A stretch of 32,779 bases of DNA from SAR116 cluster bacterium MED-G04 (GCA_002457135.1 NTKX01000016.1:1-32779); one strand, 5' to 3'. Counted from the first letter of the stretch, positions 15,620 to 24,910 are shown. Notes: generated by a model not told the origin, from the sequence alone. Program-made: numbers and translations.

Positions 15620-17224
15620 ATGACTGATATTGCCCCCATCACCACAGCCCTGATTTCTGTTTCCGACAAGACCGGTATCATCGATCTGGCGCGGCGGCTG
15701 AATGCGGCCGGGGTTCGGATAATCTCAACCGGCGGGACGGCCCGGTTGCTGGCGGATGAGGGCATTGACGTGACCCCTGTTGCGGATGTCACGGGTGCCG
15801 CCGAGATGATGGATGGCCGCGTCAAGACCCTGCATCCGGCGATCCATGGCGGGATTCTGGCCCGCCGTGACAATGCCAGCCACCGCGCTGATATGCAGGC
15901 TGGCGGGATCAGCGCGATTGATCTGGTGATTGTCAACCTCTACCCCTTTGCCGCCACCCTGGCGCGGCCTGATGCCAGCCGTGATGATCTGGTGGAGAAT
16001 ATCGATATCGGCGGCCCTGCCATGATCCGCGCCGCCGCCAAGAATCATGATTTCGTCACCATTGTCACCGATGCCGATGATTACGCCAGCGTGATCGGGG
16101 ATATCACCCAGCATGGCGGCACCAGCACCGCAACGCGGCGGCGACTGGCCGCCAAGGCCTATGCCCATACCGCCCGCTATGATGCAACGATTGCCAACTG
16201 GATGCTGGATGATGGCAATAATGACTCCCTTTCCAAGGACTCCTTACCCAAGGAATTTTCCATCGGTGGCGGGCTGAAAGAAATTCTCCGTTATGGTGAG
16301 AACAGCCATCAGCACGCCGCGCTCTATGCCATGGGCAGCCGCGATCAACGCCCGGGGGTGCTGAGCGCAACCCAGATACAGGGCAAGCCGCTAAGCTATA
16401 ACAACATCAACGATACCGATGCCGCCTTTGAGCTGGTGGCAGAGTTTGATACCCCGAGCATCGCCATCATCAAGCACGCCAACCCCTGCGGTGTGGCCAG
16501 CCATGATGCGATGGAACAGGCCTGGGATGCTGCGTTGAGGGCTGATCCTGTCAGCGCATTTGGCGGGATCATCGCGCTCAATCGCCCCCTCACCGAGGCT
16601 GTGGCGAGGAAGATCACATCGATTTTCACCGAGGTTATCATCGCCCCTGATGCTGATGATGCAGCGCGTCAGGTGCTGGCGGAAAAACCCAATCTGCGGC
16701 TCTTGCTCACCGGCGCGATGCCTGACCCTTCGGCACCGGGGGTGATCGTGAAATCGGTTGCAGGCGGGTTCCTCGCCCAGGGCCGTGATCATGGCAGGAT
16801 CAGCCGCGATGACCTCAACTGCGTGACCAGCCGGAAGCCGAGCGATGCGGAAATCAGCGATATGCTGTTTGCCATGAAAGTCGCCAAGCACGTCAAATCG
16901 AACGCCATCGTCTACGCCCGGGGCGGGGCCACGGTGGGGATCGGTGCCGGGCAGATGTCACGCCTCGATTCGAGCCGTATAGCCGTTCGCAAGGCCGAAG
17001 ACCTGGCACGAGAGGCCGGGCTGGACCAATCGCCTGTCATCGGATCGGTGGTGGCATCGGATGCGTTCTTCCCCTTTGCTGATGGCATGCTCGCCGCCGC
17101 TGAGGCCGGGGCCACCGCGGTCATCCAGCCGGGCGGGTCAATCCGTGATGATGATATCATCAAGGCCGCTGATGATGCCGGGCTGGCTATGGTCTTTACC
17201 GGCATGCGTCATTTCCGGCACTGA
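15620..17224 (+). CDS. purH: Bifunctional AICAR formyltransferase / IMP cyclohydrolase
   Basis: PurH performs the last two steps of IMP synthesis, with 10-formyl-H4folate as formyl donor. The 534-residue product has the MGS-like IMP cyclohydrolase domain at the N-terminus ([34 protein letters not shown]) and the AICAR transformylase domain after about residue 200 ([28 protein letters not shown], and the C-terminal [10 protein letters not shown] and [10 protein letters not shown]). The length is normal. A Ser/Leu/Pro-rich duplicated patch near residue 205 ([14 protein letters not shown]) joins the domains. It is the last gene of the rsmB operon and converges on mutY. Its stop is followed by two more in-frame TGA codons created by a tandem repeat. 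Confidence 0.97.
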   Translation: MTDIAPITTALISVSDKTGIIDLARRLNAAGVRIISTGGTARLLADEGIDVTPVADVTGAAEMMDGRVKTLHPAIHGGILARRDNASHRADMQAGGISAIDLVIVNLYPFAATLARPDASRDDLVENIDIGGPAMIRAAAKNHDFVTIVTDADDYASVIGDITQHGGTSTATRRRLAAKAYAHTARYDATIANWMLDDGNNDSLSKDSLPKEFSIGGGLKEILRYGENSHQHAALYAMGSRDQRPGVLSATQIQGKPLSYNNINDTDAAFELVAEFDTPSIAIIKHANPCGVASHDAMEQAWDAALRADPVSAFGGIIALNRPLTEAVARKITSIFTEVIIAPDADDAARQVLAEKPNLRLLLTGAMPDPSAPGVIVKSVAGGFLAQGRDHGRISRDDLNCVTSRKPSDAEISDMLFAMKVAKHVKSNAIVYARGGATVGIGAGQMSRLDSSRIAVRKAEDLAREAGLDQSPVIGSVVASDAFFPFADGMLAAAEAGATAVIQPGGSIRDDDIIKAADDAGLAMVFTGMRHFRH

Positions 17225-17254
17225 TTTCTCCGGCACTGATTTCTCCGGCACTGA
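17210..17254. repeat. 15-bp tandem repeat that triplicates the purH stop codon
   Basis: The purH end catttccggcactga (17210-17224) is followed by two exact copies of tttctccggcactga (17225-17239, 17240-17254). Because the unit is a multiple of three, TGA recurs in frame at 17222, 17237 and 17252. Confidence 0.92.
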
Positions 17255-17276
17255 TCTTTCCTTTATCGGAAAAAGG

Positions 17277-18392
17277 CTACCAGGCCTCAAGCCCGGCCAG
17301 CCGCGCCACCTTGCGCATCACGGTGGGCAGGGCCGCACCGGATAGCTCATTCTTCGGAACCTTTAGCCAGCCCTCACCGGATGCAGGCTTCACCCTGATC
17401 ACCGTCAGAATCACCCTGAAATGGCTGAAGATATGCTCAACATTGCCGTTGAGCGTCACCGCCTCCCCGCCTTCAAGCAGGCGTTTTGCGGCCTGATTAT
17501 CCTCAAGCGGATAGCGGGATTGCGCCGGTGTGCCATCCGCCCAGTTGCTGCCGGGAAAAACCAGCATCCCGCCCAGCATGCCCTTGTCACCGCGCCGTTC
17601 GAGGAGGATATTCCCCGCCTCATCCTCAGCCACCACGGCAACCCCGAAACGGTCAGGGCGCGGTGTTTTGGGCTTTTTCATCGGCAGCAATGCAGGGTCA
17701 CCCTGCCGCCCCATGCAGGTTTCAAACAGCGGGCAGGCATCGCAATCGGGCTGGCTCAACCGGCCCTTTGATTTCCGGGCCGGGGTGCAGATCGTGGCCC
17801 CGATATCCATCATGGCCTGCGCAAAATCACCAGCGCGATGATCAGGGGTCAGGGCATCAACCTCGGCATGGATTTCAGGCTTGGCCGCGGGCAACAGCGT
17901 TGTGATCGCCTGCCAGCGTGCCGCCACCCGTTCAATATTGCCATCCATCACCACGGCACGCCTGCCAAAGGCGATGGCCGCAACCGCCGCCGCCGTGTAG
18001 GCACCAACCCCGGGCAGTTTGCGCAATTCATCCTCGGTATCGGGGAAAACCCCGCCATGGTCATTGACCACCGCCACGGCACAGGCATGCAGATTGCGGG
18101 CACGGGCGTAATAGCCAAGCCCGGCCCATTGTTCCATCACCTCATCACGGGATGCGGCGGCCAGATCAGCAACACCGGGCCAGCGGCGGGTAAATTCGGC
18201 AAAGGCTGAGCGCACGGTTGCCACCGTTGTCTGCTGCAACATCACCTCGGACAGCCAGACACGGTAGGGGTCAACCGGCTGGCCCGGACCAGCCCGCCAC
18301 GGCAGATGGCGGCGATGGCTGTCATACCAGTTGAGGACAGCGCTGGCGGCATCAAGGTGGCGTTGCGTGATTTTGGCTGATTTTCCCGTCAT
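17277..18392 (-). CDS. mutY: Adenine DNA glycosylase MutY
   Basis: MutY removes adenine mispaired with 8-oxoguanine. From the ATG at 18390-18392 the product has 371 residues: an HhH-GPD glycosylase core with catalytic Glu49 (WLSEVMLQQT), the helix-hairpin-helix LPGVGAYTAAAV, catalytic Asp150 (VVMDGNIERVAAR), a [4Fe-4S] loop with Cys202, Cys217, Cys220 and Cys226, and a C-terminal NUDIX-like 8-oxoG recognition domain. The first Cys spacing is CX14C instead of the usual CX6C. A GTG at 18419 would add nine residues. Neither start has a clear ribosome binding site. It is divergent from dciA. Confidence 0.95.
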   Translation of the reverse strand: MTGKSAKITQRHLDAASAVLNWYDSHRRHLPWRAGPGQPVDPYRVWLSEVMLQQTTVATVRSAFAEFTRRWPGVADLAAASRDEVMEQWAGLGYYARARNLHACAVAVVNDHGGVFPDTEDELRKLPGVGAYTAAAVAAIAFGRRAVVMDGNIERVAARWQAITTLLPAAKPEIHAEVDALTPDHRAGDFAQAMMDIGATICTPARKSKGRLSQPDCDACPLFETCMGRQGDPALLPMKKPKTPRPDRFGVAVVAEDEAGNILLERRGDKGMLGGMLVFPGSNWADGTPAQSRYPLEDNQAAKRLLEGGEAVTLNGNVEHIFSHFRVILTVIRVKPASGEGWLKVPKNELSGAALPTVMRKVARLAGLEAW

Positions 18393-18440
18393 GATGCGCC
18401 ATGCTAGGACGAGGATCACAAGGGATCAACCGCTTCACCC

Positions 18441-18935
18441 ATGGACAGGAAAACTAATCGCAGGGGCAAGCCGACACGGCTCAACTCGCTGACCGAAAAA
18501 CTGATCGGCCCGGCGATGATGGCACGCGGCTTCAGCCATAGCCGGATCGTCACCGAATGGCCGCAGGTCGCCAGCACCGCCGCTGACTGGAGCGAGCCTG
18601 CCAGCATCACCTTTCCCAGGGGCCAGTCCCGTGATGGCACCTTGCAGGTGAATATCCGATCGGGCCGTGGGCCGGAAATGCAGATGATGATCCCGGCCAT
18701 TATCGAAAACTGCAACGCTGTCTTCGGCTATGCGGCGGTGGCCCGAATCACCATCACCCAGGTGGCCATGGATGCGACCATGAAGGGCGCACCGCCTGAG
18801 CCAGCCGCACCGAAAGCCGATCATGGTGATAAGGGGGAAAGCTACCCCCTGCCGGATAGCCTGCCGGTCAGTGAGGATTTGCGGAAAACCCTTGATAACC
18901 TTGGCAAGTCGCTTTCCCGCCGAAACAGGGGCTAG
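18441..18935 (+). CDS. dciA: DciA-like helicase-loader protein (DUF721)
   Basis: DUF721/DciA proteins help load the replicative helicase DnaB in bacteria that lack DnaC. The 164-residue product has the DUF721 core at about 14-115 (LIGPAMMARGFSHSRIVTEWPQV near the N-terminus, then the block SGRGPEMQMMIPAIIENCN and FGYAAVARITITQ) and a disordered, charged C-terminal tail. This matches the family's core and tail layout. It lies between divergent mutY and the DsbA-like gene, an arrangement common in alphaproteobacteria. The replication role is family knowledge. Confidence 0.83.
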   Translation: MDRKTNRRGKPTRLNSLTEKLIGPAMMARGFSHSRIVTEWPQVASTAADWSEPASITFPRGQSRDGTLQVNIRSGRGPEMQMMIPAIIENCNAVFGYAAVARITITQVAMDATMKGAPPEPAAPKADHGDKGESYPLPDSLPVSEDLRKTLDNLGKSLSRRNRG

Positions 18936-18973
18936 GCGCCGGGTTTTGCGCCGGGGTTTTGCGCCGGGGTTGA
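18936..18973. repeat. 12-13-bp tandem repeat directly after dciA
   Basis: Starting at the base after the dciA stop codon, gcgccgggtttt (18936-18947), gcgccggggtttt (18948-18960) and gcgccggggttga (18961-18973) follow each other. The rest of the 135-base gap up to 19071 holds a weak TGGACA-N18-TATGGT match just before the next ATG and nothing else I recognise. Confidence 0.88.
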
Positions 18974-19070
18974 GGTGGTATAGCGGCACAGCGTGCCTAT
19001 ATGTATATCCTGTCCATGCGATGCATCAATTCCGTGGACATTCTTTCAATCAATACAGTATGGTGTAGTC

Positions 19071-19745
19071 ATGACTAGAAAAAATACTGCATATAGTAAT
19101 CTGAACTGGAATTTCGGCATTGATCGCCTGAATCTCAACCGGCGGGACTTCGTTCTTGGCGGTGCTGCGGCCGGGGCCATGATGATGCTGTCTTCACGGC
19201 ATGCCCGCGCCCTTGATATGGGCAAGGGGCTGGAGCCACGCATTGTCGGCAACCCTGATGCGCCTATCCACATGGCTGAATATTTCTCGCTGTCCTGCGG
19301 GCATTGCGCCAGTTTCCACAAAGGCACCTATAAAACCATCAAGAAAGACTGGATCGATACCGGCCGGATGCGGTTTGAGTATCGTGACTTCCCGCTCCAG
19401 GGACCGGCGATTTTTGCCCATGCCCTCGCCCGTGCGGTGCCGGTCGATGCCTATGAAGGGATGATTGATATTCTGCTGGCCAAGCAGAAACAGTGGACCC
19501 AGTCCCAGGATCCTGTTTCAGAACTGGCCCAGATTGCCCGTGTTGCCGGGATTGGCCGTGATGCCTTTTCTGAGCTGATCGGCAATCGCCCTTTCCTCGA
19601 AGGGATCGTTGCCATCGCGCAGCAGGGTTATGATACATGGGGCATCAATTCGACCCCCAGTTTCGTGATCAACGACAAAGAGGTCATCCGGGGCGATGTT
19701 GGTTACGACGAATTCCTTGATGTCCTGAATTCATATTCAGCCTGA
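19071..19745 (+). CDS. DsbA-family thiol-disulfide oxidoreductase with Tat-type signal
   Basis: The 224-residue thioredoxin-fold protein has a twin-arginine motif NRRDFVLGG (Arg24-Arg25) followed by a hydrophobic stretch and probable cleavage near ARALD, so export is likely by Tat. The active site is CGHC (Cys76, Cys79) in SLSCGHCASFHK, and the cis-Pro loop is STPSFVIND. This fits DsbA-like oxidants with an inserted helical domain (DSBA PF01323 / Thioredoxin_4). I chose the ATG at 19071 because the upstream extension to 18993 is not signal-like. Only a weak GGTG precedes it. smc follows after 24 bases. Its substrates are unknown. Confidence 0.88.
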   Translation: MTRKNTAYSNLNWNFGIDRLNLNRRDFVLGGAAAGAMMMLSSRHARALDMGKGLEPRIVGNPDAPIHMAEYFSLSCGHCASFHKGTYKTIKKDWIDTGRMRFEYRDFPLQGPAIFAHALARAVPVDAYEGMIDILLAKQKQWTQSQDPVSELAQIARVAGIGRDAFSELIGNRPFLEGIVAIAQQGYDTWGINSTPSFVINDKEVIRGDVGYDEFLDVLNSYSA

Positions 19746-19769
19746 TAACGTTCTGACAGGTAGACCGCG

Positions 19770-22700
19770 TTGCAATTCAAACACCTCAAAATGACCGGTT
19801 TCAAGTCTTTTGCCGAACCCGAAGAGGTGGCCATCGAAGACGGCATGACCGGCGTTGTCGGGCCGAACGGATGCGGCAAATCCAACATTGTTGAGGCCCT
19901 GCGATGGCTGATGGGCGAAAGCTCGGCCCGGAACATGCGCGGCAATGAACTCGAGGACGTGATTTTCAGTGGCACTGCATCGCGGCCATCACGCAATTTC
20001 GCCGAGGTGACGCTGACGCTGGATAACACCAGCCAGGATGCCCCGGCTCACCTCAACAGCAGTGATGAAATCCAGATCAGCCGCAAACTGGAACGCGGCA
20101 AGGGGTCAACCTTCCGGATCAATGGCAAGGTGGTGCGGGCGCGTGATGTGCAGCTCATTTTTGCCGATATGGCAACAGGGTCGCGGTCCAGCGGTATCGT
20201 CAGTCAGGGCAAGGTCGATGCGCTGATCAACGCCAAGCCGCGTGATCGCCGTAATCTGCTGGAAGAGGCGGCCAGCATCAGCGGCCTGCATCAACGGCGG
20301 CATGAGGCTGAATTGAGGCTCAACACCGCCGAGAGCAATCTGGACCGGCTGGAAGATATCCTGATCCAGCTGGATGAGCAGAAAGCCACTCTCCTCAAAC
20401 AGGCTCGGCAGGCCGCGCGGTACCGGTCAATCGCTGACCGTATCAGGAAAGCCGATGCTCACCTGATGCTGACCCGCTTCACCGCTTCCATGGCGCAACT
20501 CGACCACACCGAACAAAACCTGCGTGCGGCTGAACGTGAGGTGGCCGCCGCCACCACGGCCGTTTCCGCCCAGCAACGCAAGCGTGATGAGGCCTCATCG
20601 ACAATGCCGCCCCTGCGCCAGGCCGAGGCGGTGGCCGCCGCCGAGATGCAACGGCTCAGCATCGCCCGGTCCGAGCTGGATAATGAGGAAGAACGCGCCC
20701 GTCAGGCAGCGGTTGAAATAGCCCATCGCAAGGAACAGATCAGCACCGATATCACCCGGGAGAGGCAGTTGCTGGCGGATGCTGAAAAAGCCGTCGCCGA
20801 TCTGGCCGAAGAGGCCAGCGCCATCACCCTTGAAAATGAAGGCGAAGCCCCGAAAATCGAACAGGCCGCGGATCAGCTCGAACAGGCCAGGGTTGAGGCT
20901 GACAGCGCTGAAAAGGCACTCGCCGATGCCGCCGCGAGGAGCCGGTCAGCCGAACGCGAGGCTGAGAGCATCCAGCGTCGCAATGATGAGCTGCAACGCC
21001 AGAAGGAAACAGCGCAAAACAGCCTTGCCGCCATCGATCTGGCCTCACTCGAAGACACTGTCAAAGCCTTGGCAACACACCTCAAGACCGCGGAGGCCGC
21101 CAGCACCATGGCGATGACCGCCCGCATTGAGGCTGAGGCCACAATCGAAACCCGCCGATCCGCGCTCAACACACTGACCGGGGACCGCACCACCAGCACC
21201 GAAAACCTGGCCCGCATCAGGGCCGAAACCGAAGCCCTCACAGCCCTGCTCAGCACCAGTGCGGAAAGCACGGCGACCCCTGTTTCAGGCAAGGTCAGCG
21301 TTGATGAGGGGTTTGAGGATGCACTGGCGGCGGTTCTGGGTGAAGGGCTGGCCGCCCCGGTGGGAAAAAACCGCAACGGCTACTGGGCTGAAATCACCAT
21401 CCGGGAGACAGCGAGCTGTCCAGATGGCGCAACCCCGCTCAATGATGCAGTACGCGCCCCGGCAGAGCTTGCCGCCGCACTCTCAGGTGCAGGGGTGGTT
21501 GCCAGCGCGGCTGATGCCGAGTCCATGCAACCGGCCCTCAAGCCAGGGCAGATGCTGACCACGAAAGAAGGCGGGCTATGGCGTTGGGACGGCTTTGTTC
21601 TGCCCCATGGATCAGAGACAAGCGCCGCCCAGCGGCTGAAACAGGAAGCCCGCTTGCGTGATCTTTCCCGTCAACTTGGCCCCCTTGCCGATGCTGCCGG
21701 AGAGGCCGAGGAAAAACTGGCGGCGGCCACAGCCGAGCTTGCCGGGCTGGAGAGCAGCCTCCAGCAATTGAGGGCTGATGAAACCGAGGCCTCAACCGCG
21801 CTCAACACAGCCTTGCGTGAGGATCAGCGCGGCCGTGATGCCCTTGCCTCTGCCGCCAGCCGTCATGATGAGCTGAACGAAACCCTCATCAGTATTGAGG
21901 CCTCCCTCACCGAAGCCGCTGAGGAAGCCGCCAGCCTCGCCGATACATCATCCCTCAATGAAACCGTCACAAGCCTGTCGCTGGTTGCCGAGGAAAAACG
22001 TCAGGCCCTGGCCGATGCCATGGGGGCTGAACGCAGCATCAGCAATGCCCGCGCCATGCGTGATCGCCGTCAGGGTGAGATCAGCCGCGAGCAGACACTG
22101 TGGCAGCAACGCCAGAACGGCGCCAATGAACGCCTCAATGAGCTGAACCAGCGCATGACCGCCGCCAGCAGGGATGAAGAAAACCTGAGCGGTGTGCCTG
22201 AACGGATTGCACAGCAGCGCATAGCCCTTGCCGATACACTGGAGAAGGCGGAGGCTGAACGCCGCGCCGCCGGTGATCGCCTGGCTGAGGCTGAAACCCG
22301 GTTGCAGTTGCTCGAAGCCGCCCTGCGTGATGCTGATCAGAACCTCGCCAAGGCACGGGAAGAGGCGATCCGGCAAGAGGCCCAGCGTGATCTGGCCCGC
22401 CAGCAGCAGCATGATATCGTCTCTCGCATCAGTGAGCGGCTCAACACCCGGCCCGAAGAGCTGGCTGAACTGGCAGGGCTCAACCCGGGTGATGAAATCG
22501 ACACCGCCGAGGATACCATCACGACACTGGAAGCCCGCTATGACCGCCTGATCCGTGAACGTGAGACCATCGGCCCCGTCAACCTGCGCGCTGAAGAGGA
22601 AATGCTGGAAATCGAGGAGCGGATCACCAGCCTTGAGGCTGAACGTGATGATCTCATCGCCGCCATATCCAAGCTGAGGACAGCCATCAATCAGCTCAAC

Positions 22701-23195
22701 CGTGAAGGCCGTGAACGCCTGCTCAAAAGCTTTACCGAGGTTAACCGCTATTTCGGCACGATCTTCAACACGCTGTTCAGTGGCGGTACCGCGGAATTGA
22801 GCCTGACCGAAGCCGAGGACCCGCTCGAAGCCGGGCTTGAAATCCTCGCCAGCCCGCCGGGCAAGAGGCTGCAATCGCTCAACCTGTTGTCGGGCGGGGA
22901 GAAGGCACTGACGGCCATCGCCCTCATTTTTGCGGTGTTTCTGACCAACCCGTCACCGATCTGCATCCTTGATGAGGTTGATGCCCCGCTGGATGACAGT
23001 AACGTTGCCCGGTTTTGCGATATTCTCGGCCAAATTGCCGAAAAAACCGGCACCCGATTCATCATTGTTACCCATCACCGCCTGACCATGGCCAGAATGG
23101 ACCGGCTCTACGGTGTTACCATGGAACAGAAGGGGGTCAGCCGGGTTGTATCAGTTGACCTGCAAGCCGCTGAAAGATATGATAAAACCGCCTGA
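19770..23195 (+). CDS. smc: Chromosome segregation ATPase SMC
   Basis: SMC is the core of bacterial condensin. It dimerises through its hinge and compacts the chromosome with ScpA and ScpB. The 1141-residue product has an N-terminal ATPase half with Walker A GPNGCGKSN (31-39), a long coiled coil to about 480, a hinge domain of roughly 500-620 (VDEGFEDALAAVLGEGLAAPVG onward), a second coiled coil, and a C-terminal half with signature LLSGGEKALTA and Walker B ICILDEVDAPLDD. The start is TTG at 19770 (QFKHLKMTGFKSF), required because the family begins at this strand; ACAGG precedes it. scpA and scpB are not in the window. Length and motifs are normal. Confidence 0.96.
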   Translation: MQFKHLKMTGFKSFAEPEEVAIEDGMTGVVGPNGCGKSNIVEALRWLMGESSARNMRGNELEDVIFSGTASRPSRNFAEVTLTLDNTSQDAPAHLNSSDEIQISRKLERGKGSTFRINGKVVRARDVQLIFADMATGSRSSGIVSQGKVDALINAKPRDRRNLLEEAASISGLHQRRHEAELRLNTAESNLDRLEDILIQLDEQKATLLKQARQAARYRSIADRIRKADAHLMLTRFTASMAQLDHTEQNLRAAEREVAAATTAVSAQQRKRDEASSTMPPLRQAEAVAAAEMQRLSIARSELDNEEERARQAAVEIAHRKEQISTDITRERQLLADAEKAVADLAEEASAITLENEGEAPKIEQAADQLEQARVEADSAEKALADAAARSRSAEREAESIQRRNDELQRQKETAQNSLAAIDLASLEDTVKALATHLKTAEAASTMAMTARIEAEATIETRRSALNTLTGDRTTSTENLARIRAETEALTALLSTSAESTATPVSGKVSVDEGFEDALAAVLGEGLAAPVGKNRNGYWAEITIRETASCPDGATPLNDAVRAPAELAAALSGAGVVASAADAESMQPALKPGQMLTTKEGGLWRWDGFVLPHGSETSAAQRLKQEARLRDLSRQLGPLADAAGEAEEKLAAATAELAGLESSLQQLRADETEASTALNTALREDQRGRDALASAASRHDELNETLISIEASLTEAAEEAASLADTSSLNETVTSLSLVAEEKRQALADAMGAERSISNARAMRDRRQGEISREQTLWQQRQNGANERLNELNQRMTAASRDEENLSGVPERIAQQRIALADTLEKAEAERRAAGDRLAEAETRLQLLEAALRDADQNLAKAREEAIRQEAQRDLARQQQHDIVSRISERLNTRPEELAELAGLNPGDEIDTAEDTITTLEARYDRLIRERETIGPVNLRAEEEMLEIEERITSLEAERDDLIAAISKLRTAINQLNREGRERLLKSFTEVNRYFGTIFNTLFSGGTAELSLTEAEDPLEAGLEILASPPGKRLQSLNLLSGGEKALTAIALIFAVFLTNPSPICILDEVDAPLDDSNVARFCDILGQIAEKTGTRFIIVTHHRLTMARMDRLYGVTMEQKGVSRVVSVDLQAAERYDKTA

Positions 23196-23264
23196 TCAGT
23201 GATTTCACCTGATGCTGCCGGTCATGGCGGGAGGTGAATGTTCGTCGCAGGGCATCAGTTCTAC

Positions 23265-23293
23265 TTGACACACCGCAACCGAGTTCATAATTT
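23265..23293 (+). promoter_or_regulatory. Consensus-like sigma-70 promoter of the F0 ATP synthase operon
   Basis: A perfect TTGACA (23265-23270) is followed by a 17-base spacer and TAATTT (23288-23293), with predicted initiation near 23300. It is the best promoter match in the window and lies 50 bases before the proposed atpI start. Upstream, at 23204-23238, TTCACCT and AGGTGAA can pair over a 21-base interval, perhaps at the smc transcript end, but there is no T run. Confidence 0.7.
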
Positions 23294-23343
23294 GACGACA
23301 ATTTCAGCCTTGCTGGAATCTCTATAACGACGCTTAAAAGGGG

Positions 23344-23781
23344 TGGCAGGCAATCGCCGGAAAAAAACTGCATCAGGATGATCAGGGCAACAATCCCGGT
23401 CAACCATCCGCAGACGCACCCGCGGAAGCCGACAGGCTGAAAGCGTTGCAGCAGCGAATAAGCGATGCAGAAAAATCATCCGATGATGCCAGAGGCGGAA
23501 AGCCGTTACCCGGTTTACCCGCTGAAGCCATGGCCATGGTGGGCAGAATAGCAACGGAAATCGTTTCCGGTGTTGCCGTTGGGGGGTTCATAGGCTGGCT
23601 GCTTGATAACTGGCTTGGCACGACACCGCTTTTGATGATCGTGCTGCTGTTTCTCGGCGCTGGTGCTGGCATGATGAATATCTGGCGCATGGCCTCAGGG
23701 CATGGGCTTAAAATAGGTTATTTTGACGAGGATACCGATGCATCGGTATCCGAAAACAGGAAGAACGGAAAGGCCGAGTAA
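23344..23781 (+). CDS. atpI: ATP synthase subunit I (AtpI)
   Basis: AtpI assists assembly of the c-ring of the F0F1 ATP synthase. From GTG 23344 the product has 145 residues: a charged N-terminal region with a helix (ADRLKALQQRISDAE), then two membrane segments in the family block IVSGVAVGGFIGWLLDNWLG and a second hydrophobic helix ending GAGAGMMNIWR, then a polar tail. The frame is closed by TAA at 23335, and the only common start codons are GTG 23344 and TTG 23446. I prefer 23344 because the charged helix between them resembles alphaproteobacterial AtpI, although AAAAGGG sits almost against the GTG. The stop overlaps the atpB start by one base. Confidence 0.85.
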   Translation, partial: WQAIAGKKLHQDDQGNNPGQPSADAPAEADRLKALQQRISDAEKSSDDARGGKPLPGLPAEAMAMVGRIATEIVSGVAVGGFIGWLLDNWLGTTPLLMIVLLFLGAGAGMMNIWRMASGHGLKIGYFDEDTDASVSENRKNGKAE

Positions 23782-24524
23782 TGCACTCACCGGTTGAACA
23801 GTTCACCATCAAGGCCCTGCTGCATCTTGAGCTGCTCGGATACGATGTATCGTTTACCAATTCCGCCCTATTCATGATCCTGGCTGTTCTGGTCAGCACC
23901 GTCTACCTGACCATGGCCATGCGCAAGCGTGAAATGGTGCCGGGTCGCCTGCAAGCCTCAGCCGAAATGCTCTATGAGTTCGTATCCGACATGGTGCGCA
24001 GCAACGCCGGCAGCGAAGGCCGCCCGTACTTTCCCTTTATCTTTACGCTCTTCATCTTCCTGCTGTTCGGGAACATGCTGGGGCTGATCCCCTATTCCTA
24101 CACGTTTACCAGCCAGATCGTTGTCACCTTCGTGATGGCCGCCATTGTCTTTGTCGGCGTTACGCTTGTGGCGCTCATTAAGCATGGCATGCATTTCTTC
24201 TCTTTCTTTGTGCCGCCGGGCGCACCCAAGGCGCTGATCCCGTTTCTGATTATCATTGAAGTGATTTCGTACTTCGTCCGCCCTGTCAGCCTGTCGGTTC
24301 GTCTTTTTGCCAACATGCTGGCCGGTCACACCATGCTGAAGGTTTTCGCCGGGCTGGCCGTGATGATCACCAGCGCGGGCGGTGTTGCCATGGCGGGGTC
24401 GGTGCTGCCGTTCCTTGCGCTGATCGGGCTGACAGGACTTGAAGTTCTTGTCGCCGGGCTGCAAGCCTATGTCTTCACCATCTTGACCTGTATGTATTTG
24501 AACGACGCGTTGCACCTGCACTAG
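23781..24524 (+). CDS. atpB: ATP synthase F0 subunit a
   Basis: Subunit a forms the proton half-channels facing the c-ring. The 247-residue membrane protein has the essential Arg174 in LSVRLFANMLAGH, GNMLGLIPYSYT earlier, and GLEVLVAGLQAYVFTIL near the C-terminus, with five to six membrane helices. The length is normal. Its ATG overlaps the atpI stop (TAATG), so translation is coupled. The intergenic region to atpE is 72 bases and holds a stable hairpin. Confidence 0.96.
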   Translation: MHSPVEQFTIKALLHLELLGYDVSFTNSALFMILAVLVSTVYLTMAMRKREMVPGRLQASAEMLYEFVSDMVRSNAGSEGRPYFPFIFTLFIFLLFGNMLGLIPYSYTFTSQIVVTFVMAAIVFVGVTLVALIKHGMHFFSFFVPPGAPKALIPFLIIIEVISYFVRPVSLSVRLFANMLAGHTMLKVFAGLAVMITSAGGVAMAGSVLPFLALIGLTGLEVLVAGLQAYVFTILTCMYLNDALHLH

Positions 24525-24543
24525 GGCGTAGCGCAAAACCTAT

Positions 24544-24557
24544 CCGCCGAGAGGCGG
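24544..24557 (+). promoter_or_regulatory. GNRA-capped hairpin between atpB and atpE
   Basis: CCGCC, loop GAGA and GGCGG form a perfect 5-bp stem with a GNRA tetraloop, about 40 bases before the atpE start. It could be an mRNA-processing or stability element that raises atpE expression relative to atpB. No T run follows, so it is not an intrinsic terminator. Confidence 0.45.
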
Positions 24558-24596
24558 TGCATGATCCAACATGACAATCTAGGAAGGATATTAATC

Positions 24597-24824
24597 ATGG
24601 AAGCTGAAGCTGCAAAACTGATCGGTGCTGGTATTGCTGTTCTCCCACTGCTCGGGGTAGGCATTGGTATCGGTAACATCTTCTCCTCGCTGGTGAACTC
24701 GATCGCCCGCAACCCGTCCGCACGAAACGACGTGTTCGGCATCGGCATTCTGGGCTTTGCCCTGACCGAAGCCATCGCGCTGTTCGCGCTGGTTGTTGCC
24801 CTGCTTCTGCTGTTCGTATTCTAG
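24597..24824 (+). CDS. atpE: ATP synthase F0 subunit c
   Basis: Subunit c builds the rotating ring. The 75-residue hairpin has a Gly-rich first helix ([10 protein letters not shown]), a polar loop with Arg38-Asn-Pro40 in ARNPSA (often RQP in relatives), and the proton-binding Glu58 in [14 protein letters not shown]. Residues typical of sodium-binding rings are not evident, so a proton ring is likely. I chose the ATG at 24597 because AGGAAGG lies seven to fourteen bases upstream; a longer start at 24561 would add a non-family prefix. Confidence 0.96.
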   Translation: MEAEAAKLIGAGIAVLPLLGVGIGIGNIFSSLVNSIARNPSARNDVFGIGILGFALTEAIALFALVVALLLLFVF

Positions 24825-24910
24825 TCTGGCCGGGGCAGGCACGACCTGCCCCATCGCCTGAATACGTTCACGCAAAATACGGCAATTTAACCGAAGGATG
24901 GGATGACGCC

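Noticed and set aside
21948-22874. 308-residue minus-strand open frame
   Set aside because: Antisense to the second coiled coil of smc; repetitive coiled-coil codons often leave the opposite strand open.
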